NCBI GenBank assembly: GCA_030640565.1 | Contig: DAOWJD010000049.1 | Location: 1-7,475 of the forward strand | Length of the DNA: 7,475 nt | Reading direction: 5' to 3' | DNA from: Nanobdellota archaeon | GTDB taxonomy: Archaea; Nanobdellota; Nanobdellia; Pacearchaeales; GW2011-AR1 | In this document: piece after piece, positions 1 to 5,359 of the stretch | Layout of the letters: each line of letters opens with the position of its first letter | Position numbering within the stretch: the stretch's first letter is position 1 | Position numbers and translations under genes: made by a program | The notes under the pieces: generated by a model | Databases searched by the model: none | Seen by the model: only the letters and a program-made list of their open reading frames with translations | Told to the model about the DNA's origin: nothing

Positions 1-15
1 TATAAAAGAGAAGTT

Positions 16-47
16 AGTAAAAGAATAGGAAAGTAAAAGAATAGAAA
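16..47. repeat. Two-copy 16-bp tandem repeat
   Basis: AGTAAAAGAATAGGAA (16-31) is followed directly by AGTAAAAGAATAGAAA (32-47), identical at 15 of 16 positions. It lies in purine-rich DNA upstream of the small ORF at 79. It may be simple slippage in low-complexity sequence; no function is evident. Confidence 0.6.
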
Positions 48-78
48 GAAATAAAAAGTAAAATATCTAATAAAGATT

Positions 79-276
79 ATGGAAATAAAAAAAGAGGTAA
101 AAAGTGGTCGTTTAGAGCAATTAGAAAAAGAGCTTGTAAAAATTGAAAAGTCTAAAGTTTATCTTAAAAAAGAACTTTTTAAAATTAATGAAAGAGAAAA
201 GGTTTTAAAAGAAAAGAAAAAAAGAGAAAAAAAAGCTATCTCTCTTTCAAACACAGTCAAAAAATTGCGTACCTAA
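79..276 (+). CDS. Small Lys/Glu-rich predicted coiled-coil protein (hypothetical)
   Basis: This is a 65-residue ORF that I do not recognise. It is almost entirely charged: residues 10-55 are rich in Lys, Glu and Leu with heptad-like spacing of hydrophobics (LEQLEKELVKI, VYLKKELFKI), which predicts one long alpha-helix or coiled coil. The C-terminal 20 residues are strongly basic, which would suit binding to nucleic acid or a ribosome, but that is only inference. There is no signal peptide, Cys or membrane segment. No Shine-Dalgarno precedes the ATG; a weak A-rich TATA-like stretch lies about 27 bp upstream (around 48-58), which would fit a leaderless start. It converges with the surface-protein gene at 342. 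The AT-rich composition makes spurious Lys-rich ORFs possible, so the gene call is moderate. Confidence 0.5.
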   Translation: MEIKKEVKSGRLEQLEKELVKIEKSKVYLKKELFKINEREKVLKEKKKREKKAISLSNTVKKLRT

Positions 277-341
277 AAAATAAAAAATTCTTTCTATAAA
301 TTCTGTGTAAATAATTATCTTATCTAATTAATTTAGAATTC
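277..341. other. Short convergent intergenic spacer
   Basis: These 65 bp of AT-rich DNA separate the stop codons of two convergent genes. I see T-runs on both strands but no convincing hairpin. Archaeal termination usually needs only oligo-T, so both genes could end here. Confidence 0.4.
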
Positions 342-2186
342 TTATTTTCTATTAAGCAAATCTCTTAAAGTTTTACCTTGTCTTCTCATTCTTCTAGCAA
401 AGACAAATATAAACACAAGAACAAACAAGACAATCACAAAGATTATTGCTTCTCCTGCACCAACACCTTCAAAGATTGCAAATCCTCCAATAGGAGCCCC
501 CAGGGTTATTGTTTCCATAACAGAACTGGAATATATTTCTGAATCAAAGTTTACATTAAGGGTCAACTCACTCTCTAATGTTTCGTTTGTAGTTTCATTA
601 ATCGGTAGCAAAGATTCGTTAATCTCTATGTTTATCTTAAATTCATCTGTAGAGTTTGCATCAACACTTTTATTCAATTCTAATCTTCCAACCTCTACAT
701 TATCTGCATCAACCAAGGAGAATGCAAATACTATTTCCTGCTCTTCTCCTGCAAGTTCTTCCAAGGAATAAATTATCCTAACTCTATTTGACCTTGTCCT
801 GTCTACACTGATAATTTCAAATTCTAATTTTTTCTTCTCAACATTAATTGTGAACTCCTTTGTCATAGCTGTGTTCAAACAATCCTCAAAAGAAACTTTC
901 AAAGAATAAGAACCTTCTTCAGTTTCTTCAGGCACCACAATATTAAAGGAAAATGTGTGTTGATCACCAATATTTATGTTTATGAGTTCTTCAGAAACTG
1001 AAATCCATGAACCATATTCTCCTGATGATTTCAATACACATGAACTTAAAATTCCTGTTCCAGTATTTGTTGCAACCATGCTAACTTCTCGGGAGCTTCC
1101 CGGACTTGAAGTAATTTCTTGAATATCTCCTAACAAAGCTCTGGAAACAGTATATGGATTAAATTCAGATCCAGTGTCTTCAGTATCTTGGGTGTCATCG
1201 GTATCATCGGTATCTTCATCGTCTTCATCGTCTTCTTCTTCTACAATTGCTTCACAAGACCCTGCACTACATTCATAACCAGATGCACAATCATTATCTG
1301 TTGCGCATTCATCAACAGTTAATACAAAATTTTTTGAATCATCGGTATAATTCTGATTTCCTGTTGTATTATAAATATAATTATAAGTTCCTTTTCCTAA
1401 AACTGTTGTATCAAGATTGTTTACTAATAATTCACCATTCCTATATAGATTACATGTTAGCTGACTAGGACATTCTGTGCCCTCAACATCTGCTGCAATA
1501 TCAAGTAGTATAGGTGAAGTACCTGTTAAACCTAATGAAGGAGTGACCTGAGCTACATTTAAATTGTAAATAGCCGAATCCATTTCTCCATCAGTATCAT
1601 TTACTGAAACAAGTAAATAATAATTATCAACTGCAAGAGTTACTTCATTATTTAAAAATCCTGTTTCAATTATTATAAATCTTATATCATTAACAAACCA
1701 AGTATCTAATTTTACAGAATCTACCTCAAAACTATTTATATCAAAACTTACCCCTTCCCAATCAACTCCATAAACTATTGATTGGTTTTCTGGTAGTTCT
1801 GGAGTTGTGTCAATAGTAAAAAATCTTGTCCCACTTTCATAAAACGCATGGGCACCATCATAAGAAATAACACTCCAATTCCAATATCCATCTACAAGGG
1901 TTTCTGAAAAATCATAAACCGCCTCAAGCTCAGAAAAATTTGTTTGATAGATTGTTCCATTAATCAATAAAGAAACATTTTTTATGCCTTCAACTGGAGC
2001 TGAAACATTCGCTGAAAAATCAATTATATTTGTTGTAAATGTCGCGTCATCATCTGGAAAAAATACTGCTGTCTCTTCTCCAAAAACCACATACCCAGTC
2101 ATCCCCAAATTAAATATATATACTAAAATTAAGACAGCTAAAACTAAAAATCCTATTGAAAAATAATGTCTTACCTCTTTTTTCAT
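342..2186 (-). CDS. Double membrane-anchored, sequon-rich Ig-like surface protein
   Basis: This 614-residue protein is probably exposed on the cell surface. Residues 9-26 form an N-terminal membrane segment after a basic start, and 579-597 form a second one followed by a strongly basic tail (ARRMRRQGK), so both ends should be cytoplasmic with residues about 27-578 outside. The ectodomain reads as beta-rich Ig-like modules: residues 40-130 resemble bacterial/archaeal Ig-like surface repeats, and 345-450 resemble the COG1361-type S-layer-associated fold, though this is by impression only. There are 14 N-x-S/T sequons, clustered at 60-279 and 505-534, suggesting heavy N-glycosylation. A Cys knot-like patch (C294, C300, C306, C311) precedes a very acidic Asp/Glu/Thr linker (about 315-338). 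A short G-aromatic-hydrophobic-hydrophobic-F motif occurs just outside each membrane segment (GYVVF 31-35; GFAIF 568-572). A TATA box at 2207-2216 lies about 25 bp before the ATG and no Shine-Dalgarno is seen, so the transcript is probably leaderless. The exact role is unknown. Confidence 0.85.
   Translation of the reverse strand: MKKEVRHYFSIGFLVLAVLILVYIFNLGMTGYVVFGEETAVFFPDDDATFTTNIIDFSANVSAPVEGIKNVSLLINGTIYQTNFSELEAVYDFSETLVDGYWNWSVISYDGAHAFYESGTRFFTIDTTPELPENQSIVYGVDWEGVSFDINSFEVDSVKLDTWFVNDIRFIIIETGFLNNEVTLAVDNYYLLVSVNDTDGEMDSAIYNLNVAQVTPSLGLTGTSPILLDIAADVEGTECPSQLTCNLYRNGELLVNNLDTTVLGKGTYNYIYNTTGNQNYTDDSKNFVLTVDECATDNDCASGYECSAGSCEAIVEEEDDEDDEDTDDTDDTQDTEDTGSEFNPYTVSRALLGDIQEITSSPGSSREVSMVATNTGTGILSSCVLKSSGEYGSWISVSEELININIGDQHTFSFNIVVPEETEEGSYSLKVSFEDCLNTAMTKEFTINVEKKKLEFEIISVDRTRSNRVRIIYSLEELAGEEQEIVFAFSLVDADNVEVGRLELNKSVDANSTDEFKINIEINESLLPINETTNETLESELTLNVNFDSEIYSSSVMETITLGAPIGGFAIFEGVGAGEAIIFVIVLFVLVFIFVFARRMRRQGKTLRDLLNRK
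1190..1246 (-). repeat. GAT/GAA-type codon repeat encoding the acidic linker
   Basis: Degenerate trinucleotide units (read on + as atc, gtc, ttc) encode the Glu/Asp/Thr-rich linker of the surface protein. The near-repeats 'ggtatcatc' and 'cttcatcgt' each occur twice in tandem. Such tracts can change length by slippage while staying in frame, so the linker length may vary between strains. Confidence 0.5.
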
Positions 2187-2206
2187 AGAACATTAAAGAA
2201 AATTCA

Positions 2207-2223
2207 CTTTAAAAAGTTTTTCA
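2207..2223 (-). promoter_or_regulatory. TATA/BRE promoter of the surface-protein gene
   Basis: On the minus strand CTTTTTAAAG (2207-2216) is preceded by an A-rich, BRE-like GAAAAA. The box is centred about 25 bp before the ATG at 2186, which predicts a leaderless mRNA. Another TATA-like stretch (AAATATATAT, 2231-2240) lies farther upstream and would give a leader of about 22 nt. Confidence 0.5.
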
Positions 2224-2300
2224 AAATGCAATATATATTTTATTTCTTGTATTTTTTATATTAATTCTCTTTTTTCTGAGGGTTTATCTTACGCATTTTC

Positions 2301-2305
2301 AAAAA
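2301..2305 (-). terminator. Oligo-T terminator after tRNA-Cys
   Basis: Five T residues on the minus strand begin at the discriminator base of tRNA-Cys and run directly downstream. Archaeal RNA polymerase can stop at such oligo-T without a hairpin. Confidence 0.4.
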
Positions 2306-2377
2306 GCGAGGACTGGGATTCGAACCCAGGAATACTCGGGTTGCAGCCGAGCGCGTTAACCACTTCGCCATCCCCGC
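2305..2377 (-). tRNA. tRNA-Cys (anticodon GCA)
   Basis: This 73-nt tRNA folds completely: a 7-bp acceptor (GCGGGGA with TCCTCGC, one G-U), a D arm with the GG pair, an anticodon stem CTCGG/CCGAG around the loop CTGCAGC (anticodon GCA), a 5-nt variable loop, and a T arm CTGGG/CCCAG closing TTCGAAT. The discriminator is U73, the known identity element of cysteine tRNAs, which supports the assignment independently of the anticodon. CCA is not encoded, so 3' maturation needs RNase Z (encoded upstream on the same strand) and a CCA-adding enzyme. There is no intron. It lies 71 bp downstream of tRNA-Arg and may be co-transcribed with it, or use its own TATA-like TTTAAAGG at 2412-2419. Confidence 0.97.
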
Positions 2378-2403
2378 ATAAAGGAAACCAAGTTTTCCCT
2401 TAT
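2378..2403 (-). other. Hairpin directly abutting the 5' end of tRNA-Cys
   Basis: On the minus strand, ATAAGGGAAA and TTTCCTTTAT flank the loop ACTTGG and form a 10-bp stem with nine Watson-Crick pairs and one G-U. The 3' arm ends at 2378, immediately before the first tRNA nucleotide (2377), so in a tRNA-Arg/tRNA-Cys co-transcript the helix would stack on or next to the acceptor stem at the RNase P site. The stem is AT-rich and the fold is inferred by eye. Confidence 0.45.
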
Positions 2404-2411
2404 CAACCCTT

Positions 2412-2419
2412 CCTTTAAA
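2412..2419 (-). promoter_or_regulatory. Possible TATA box for tRNA-Cys
   Basis: TTTAAAGG on the minus strand is centred about 38 bp before the tRNA-Cys 5' end, which would give a leader of about 12 nt. The spacing is longer than for tRNA-Arg, so co-transcription from the upstream tRNA promoter is an equal alternative. Confidence 0.3.
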
Positions 2420-2448
2420 CTACTGCTCAAGACTGATAGGGAATCAAG

Positions 2449-2569
2449 TGCCCCCGACAGGATTCGAACCTGCGACCTACTGCTTGCTTCGGATTCCGAA
2501 ACAGTTTTGCTTCCTAATGAAAACAATCCCTAGAAGGCAGTCGCTCTATCCAGACTGAGCTACAGGGGC
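2449..2569 (-). tRNA. tRNA-Arg (anticodon UCU) with a 37/38 intron
   Basis: The exons (2531-2569 and 2449-2484) join to a 75-nt tRNA. The acceptor is GCCCCTG/CGGGGGC, the D stem GCTC/GAGC, the anticodon stem ACTGC/GCAGT, and the T arm GCAGG/CCTGT with loop TTCGAAT; the discriminator is A. The spliced anticodon loop is CTTCTAA, giving anticodon UCU, which reads AGA and AGG. A20 in the D-loop (GGATA) is an established arginine identity element and agrees. CCA is not encoded. The interruption fits the archaeal splicing endonuclease signal exactly (see the intron entry). A minus-strand TATA box is centred 29 bp before the mature 5' end, so the primary transcript probably has almost no 5' leader. 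Confidence 0.96.
2485..2530 (-). other. 46-nt archaeal tRNA intron with a canonical bulge-helix-bulge
   Basis: The splice sites form a perfect hBHBh' motif: anticodon stem ACTGC/GCAGT, a 4-bp central helix CTTC (exon, including anticodon bases) with GAAG (intron), 3-nt bulges TAG and CAA, and an outer intron helix GGATT/AATCC. Cleavage after the second base of each bulge (TA|G and CA|A) gives the normal 37/38 junction. The rest of the intron can form a small GTTTT/AAAAC hairpin. A splicing endonuclease and an RNA ligase encoded elsewhere are implied. Confidence 0.93.
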
Positions 2570-2593
2570 TACATTAAAAAGAAGAAAAAGTTC

Positions 2594-2609
2594 TATTTAA
2601 AATCTTTCT
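2594..2609 (-). promoter_or_regulatory. BRE/TATA promoter of tRNA-Arg
   Basis: The minus strand reads purine-rich AGAAAGA (BRE-like) followed by TTTTAAATA (2594-2602). The box is centred 29 bp before the mature tRNA 5' end, matching usual archaeal TATA spacing and predicting a leader of only about 1-2 nt. Confidence 0.6.
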
Positions 2610-2617
2610 GTTTTAAA

Positions 2618-3535
2618 CTATTCTTTCTTAGGATACTTTTGAAAAGCATAATGGTAAATTAAGTAAAATGCTGCATAACCCCTGTGCTTACCAAAAGGCT
2701 CAAAAAACTCTCTGACTTCTTTTTCAATAACTCTCTCTTTTCTACGTAAATATTTAGTGACACTCGTTCTAAGAGCTAAATCATTAGCAGGTAAGGCATC
2801 ATATCGGCCCATTCCTCTACACATCATATATTCAACTGTCCAAGGTCCTAATCCCCTAATCTTAGTTAAAATATCAATAATCTTAACTGTATCCAATTCT
2901 TTCATTTTTTCTAAATTAAGTTTGCCCTGAGCAACCATTTTTGAAACATTGACAATATATTCAGATTTTCTAAGGCTGAACTTAAGTTTTTTAATATCAT
3001 TAGGACTAGCTTTAGCTAAAATTTCAGGAGTCGGAAAAGCATAATACCTCTTTCCTTCAATAGTCAAAGATTTACCATATTCCTCTACTAATCGCTTTCT
3101 TAAAGTAATAGCCACAGGTAAAGCAATTTGCTGTTCAGTTATTGCAATAATTAAAGCCTCAAACACAATCGGTGTTTTAGGTGCCCTTAAACCATAAAAA
3201 TTTCTTATTATTTTAGCAAAGTTCTTATCCTTTAAACCAATCTTGTAAAAGCTCTCAAGGTCATCACCTAATCCAAACATCCATCTTAACTTTTTCTCAA
3301 TCAACTTTTTGTCATCAATATTAGGAATAACTTCTATAGAAAGTTCTGGTTTGTCTACAGAGCCTATAGATTTTACTCTCACAAGATAGAGCTTGTCTCC
3401 TAAATTAAGAATACGCTCATATGTATTATGACTATACAAATCAACGCATTGGATAGGAAATCTTGAGTAAAGAGTGCCAACGAATTCAAAGTTAAAAGGT
3501 CGTTTGGGTGTAATAGAAAATTTTGTTATCTCCAT
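2618..3535 (-). CDS. AlkA-like DNA-3-methyladenine glycosylase (HhH-GPD family)
   Basis: This enzyme should remove alkylated bases such as 3-methyladenine from DNA, starting base-excision repair. From the chosen start it has 305 residues, normal for the AlkA group. The N-terminal ~110 residues resemble the AlkA beta-domain (ITPKRPFNFEF); a helical core follows (EALIIAITEQQ at about 127-136 matches the family's QQ segment); then comes the helix-hairpin-helix IRGLGPWTV (226-234) and the Gly/Pro/Asp loop with catalytic Asp252 (LPANDLALR). No Cys cluster of an iron-sulfur subfamily is present. The longest ORF begins at 3553 and overlaps RNase Z by 17 bp, but I prefer the Met at 3535: a GAGGT Shine-Dalgarno (3541-3545) lies 5 nt before it, it starts one base after the RNase Z stop, and it gives the family-like N-terminus MEITKFSITP. 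It is probably translated from the RNase Z mRNA. Substrate range within AlkA/OGG-like enzymes cannot be fixed from sequence. Confidence 0.9.
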   Translation of the reverse strand: MEITKFSITPKRPFNFEFVGTLYSRFPIQCVDLYSHNTYERILNLGDKLYLVRVKSIGSVDKPELSIEVIPNIDDKKLIEKKLRWMFGLGDDLESFYKIGLKDKNFAKIIRNFYGLRAPKTPIVFEALIIAITEQQIALPVAITLRKRLVEEYGKSLTIEGKRYYAFPTPEILAKASPNDIKKLKFSLRKSEYIVNVSKMVAQGKLNLEKMKELDTVKIIDILTKIRGLGPWTVEYMMCRGMGRYDALPANDLALRTSVTKYLRRKERVIEKEVREFFEPFGKHRGYAAFYLIYHYAFQKYPKKE

Positions 3536-3536
3536 C

Positions 3537-4439
3537 CTAAACCTCAACAACATCTAAATCTTTTGGAAGATAAGAATTTTTAAACGTCTTCTTCGCCTCG
3601 GTAAGAATCTTTTTCAGTTCTCTTGAATACCTTTGGCTTATGTGCATTAAAAAAAGCTTTTTTGATTTTGATTTCTTAGCTATTTCTGCTACTTGTTTTA
3701 CAGTCAAATGATAACGCTCCTTAGCCATCTTTCTAAGAGAAGGCATAAAGGTAGATTCACAAATCAAAGCATCAGAATTTTTCACAAAAGGGGTTATCTT
3801 TTTATTAAAAGATGTATCAAGAACAACAGATATCTTTTTTTCTCCTTGTTGGTAAGTCAAATTCTTTGCCAGATATTTTTTACCTTTGTAAGTCATGTTT
3901 TTCCCTTGTTTTAATTTTTGCATATGTTTTCCAGGAGAAATTTTTAATTTTTGTAATTTCTTTTTATCAATTCTTATCTGTGGTTTTTTAACAAAAGAGT
4001 AAGCATTACAAGGAATTCTATGGGTCATTTTTTCAGCTTCGAGATAAAAATCTTTAGTTTCAAAAAACTTTCCTTCAACATCTTGTACTTTTATAGGATA
4101 CTCTTGCCTAAATGCAAACAATTTCAAAAAAATTCTCATAAATGATTTGGTTCCTTTAGGCCCATAAATATGAAGTTGTTTCTTATACCCACTCAAGGCA
4201 AGAGTTTTAATCAATCCAGGAATTCCAAGAACATGGTCTGCATGCCAATGAGTAATTAAAATCCTGTTTACCTTACATGGATTTAACTTTGCTTTTCTAA
4301 ATTGTCTCTGAGTTCCTTCCCCGCAATCAATAAGGATATTTTCTCCTTGATAAGTCAGTAATATTGCGGGATGATTTCTCATAGCACTTGGGACTGAATC
4401 AGATGTTCCTAAAAATGTTATTTTTATTTTTTCTGTCAT
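3537..4439 (-). CDS. rnz: Ribonuclease Z (tRNA 3' endonuclease)
   Basis: This is a short-form tRNase Z of 300 residues, the usual length, with a metallo-beta-lactamase fold. It cuts precursor tRNAs after the discriminator base so that CCA can be added. The signatures are in order: GTSDSVPSAMRNHPA (11-25), DCGEGTQRQ (38-46), the zinc motif THWHADH (H64, H66, D68, H69), then H140 in MTHRIP, D208 in VLDTS, H244 in the RYHLT segment and H266 in LMHISQRYS. All expected zinc ligands are present. Residues about 150-190 are Lys-rich and correspond to the region holding the tRNA-binding arm in relatives. Both tRNAs in this window lack encoded CCA and so are natural substrates. A TATA box about 26 bp before the ATG and the lack of a Shine-Dalgarno suggest a leaderless mRNA, which probably continues into the glycosylase gene. 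Confidence 0.96.
   Translation of the reverse strand: MTEKIKITFLGTSDSVPSAMRNHPAILLTYQGENILIDCGEGTQRQFRKAKLNPCKVNRILITHWHADHVLGIPGLIKTLALSGYKKQLHIYGPKGTKSFMRIFLKLFAFRQEYPIKVQDVEGKFFETKDFYLEAEKMTHRIPCNAYSFVKKPQIRIDKKKLQKLKISPGKHMQKLKQGKNMTYKGKKYLAKNLTYQQGEKKISVVLDTSFNKKITPFVKNSDALICESTFMPSLRKMAKERYHLTVKQVAEIAKKSKSKKLFLMHISQRYSRELKKILTEAKKTFKNSYLPKDLDVVEV
3541..3545 (-). promoter_or_regulatory. Shine-Dalgarno site that decides the glycosylase start
   Basis: GAGGT on the minus strand lies 5 nt before the ATG at 3535 and inside the last codons of RNase Z. It supports initiation at 3535 over the upstream ATG at 3553, which has no such site. Confidence 0.55.
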
Positions 4440-4460
4440 AAAAAATAGAAGTGAAAGTGA

Positions 4461-4470
4461 TTTAATAATT
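4461..4470 (-). promoter_or_regulatory. TATA box of RNase Z
   Basis: AATTATTAAA on the minus strand is centred about 26.5 bp before the ATG at 4439, so transcription should start at or next to the A of the start codon. An ACCATTA heptamer (4481-4487, minus) lies just upstream and matches the half-sites found before the barrel gene. Confidence 0.5.
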
Positions 4471-4526
4471 TAACTTAAATTAATGGTCTTACGGCATGAT
4501 AAGAATAAAATAGAGGTTATCAAAAA

Positions 4527-5264
4527 TTATTTTTTAGCCACTTTATTCCACAAATATTTATGATATCCCCTATAATTATCAGCAATTTCTTTACTCTCAA
4601 TTACAAATGCAAAAAAATCTTTTCCTAATGAAAAATTAACAGTCTTATTTTCGTAGATACATGTAACAATCGGGTTACCACTAAACTCTTTTGGAAGAAA
4701 CTTAATTTTTTCAAATTCTAGAATTTTTGTTTCTTGTTTTAATTCTGCCCGAACAAGATTGAACATTTTTATCTTTAATTTTACTCTTCGTTTATCCCAA
4801 TTCGCAAAAAAATTAGGAAACTTTTTTGGAATATATCTCCCTGAACCAATCCAATATATTTCCTTATAGCTAAGCATATCTTCCCAGACTGCTTTTACTC
4901 CTTCGTATCCTCTATAAATTTGGGAATTTATCTCTGGTTTTAGTAATTCAAATTTTTTATTTAAAGAAGGGAGTTCCTTTTTTATGTCCTTTTTTATTTT
5001 TTCTAATTCATACTTTTTTTCTTCTATATAACTTATAATCTTATTTGGTTGTGTTATCTGAAAATATCTTTTTTTATTTTCAGTAATATATGTTACTAAA
5101 CCACGTTCTATTAGTTTATTTAAAATATCATATATATTTCTTCTTTCAATACCTGTTTTTTCATGAATTTTATTAATAGGAGATATTCCTAAATCAAGTA
5201 AAGCAGAATATATTTTAATTTCACCATTTGAAAGTCCAATTTTTCTTAGTATTTCTAATGCCAT
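4527..5264 (-). CDS. TrmB-family transcriptional regulator
   Basis: This 245-residue DNA-binding regulator has an N-terminal winged helix (about 3-68), with recognition helix about 39-55 (IERRNIYDILNKLIERG) and a basic wing YITENKKRYFQIT (59-71). A Lys/Glu-rich coiled coil (about 78-113) suits dimerisation. The C-terminal domain (114-245) carries TrmB-family features: IYRGYEGVKAVWEDML, the YWIGSGRY strand, and FFANWDKRRVK. It resembles the degenerate phospholipase-D-like fold of these regulators; no HKD catalytic motif is seen. TrmB proteins often sense sugars, but the ligand here is unknown. I chose the second in-frame ATG (5264) because the TATA box at 5287-5296 is centred 27 bp upstream; an ATG at 5270 would lie too close. 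The gene is divergent from the barrel-like gene, and the shared intergenic region is full of repeated half-sites, suggesting it controls itself and that neighbour. A TTTTT tract follows the stop. Confidence 0.9.
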   Translation of the reverse strand: MALEILRKIGLSNGEIKIYSALLDLGISPINKIHEKTGIERRNIYDILNKLIERGLVTYITENKKRYFQITQPNKIISYIEEKKYELEKIKKDIKKELPSLNKKFELLKPEINSQIYRGYEGVKAVWEDMLSYKEIYWIGSGRYIPKKFPNFFANWDKRRVKLKIKMFNLVRAELKQETKILEFEKIKFLPKEFSGNPIVTCIYENKTVNFSLGKDFFAFVIESKEIADNYRGYHKYLWNKVAKK

Positions 5265-5286
5265 ACACATGATTAATAAAGAACTT

Positions 5287-5296
5287 AATATATAAA
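5287..5296 (-). promoter_or_regulatory. TATA box of the TrmB-like gene
   Basis: TTTATATATT on the minus strand is centred about 27 bp before the ATG at 5264. The adjoining upstream bases, where a BRE would sit, are the inverted repeat arm ACCATTAAAT (5296-5305), so a protein bound there would compete with TFB/TBP. Confidence 0.55.
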
Positions 5297-5355
5297 TTTA
5301 ATGGTGTTGTAGGAATACCACAAACCTTTATATACCATTACCATTAAATAATGGT
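5296..5355. promoter_or_regulatory. Putative operator array between regulator and barrel-like gene
   Basis: A perfect 10-bp inverted repeat is formed by ATTTAATGGT (5296-5305) and ACCATTAAAT (5340-5349). Inside it TGGTGTT (5302-5308) and AATACCA (5314-5320) form an imperfect second pair, and TACCAT is repeated in tandem at 5333-5338 and 5339-5344. The right arm is also half of a tight palindrome ACCATTAAATAATGGT (5340-5355). The left arm overlaps the BRE/TATA of the regulator gene; the right cluster sits between the TATA box and predicted start site of the barrel gene, a classic archaeal repressor position. Binding by the TrmB-like protein is inferred from divergence only. Confidence 0.55.
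5327..5334 (+). promoter_or_regulatory. TATA box of the barrel-like gene
   Basis: TTTATATA preceded by CAAACC is centred about 29 bp before the ATG at 5360 and only 20 bp before the ATG at 5351. This spacing favours 5360 as the start codon of a leaderless mRNA. Confidence 0.6.
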
Positions 5356-5359
5356 TACT

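Noticed and set aside
277..341. Bidirectional hairpin terminator in the convergent spacer
   Set aside because: No stem of useful length could be found; only scattered A/T runs are present.
1247..1468. Open frame on + within the surface-protein gene
   Set aside because: It is antisense to a long convincing gene, is rich in His/Leu/Tyr from reversed codons and has no family features.
1984..2166. Open frame on + opposite the N-terminus of the surface protein
   Set aside because: It is a shadow of the minus-strand gene with no promoter or recognisable domain.
3693..3914. Open frame on + inside RNase Z
   Set aside because: It is antisense to conserved catalytic segments of RNase Z and its composition is that of a reversed Lys-rich gene.
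4488..4505. Short inverted repeat TCTTA / TAAGA between the TrmB-like gene and RNase Z
   Set aside because: The stem is only 5 bp with an 8-nt loop and no T-run next to it, which is expected by chance in AT-rich DNA.
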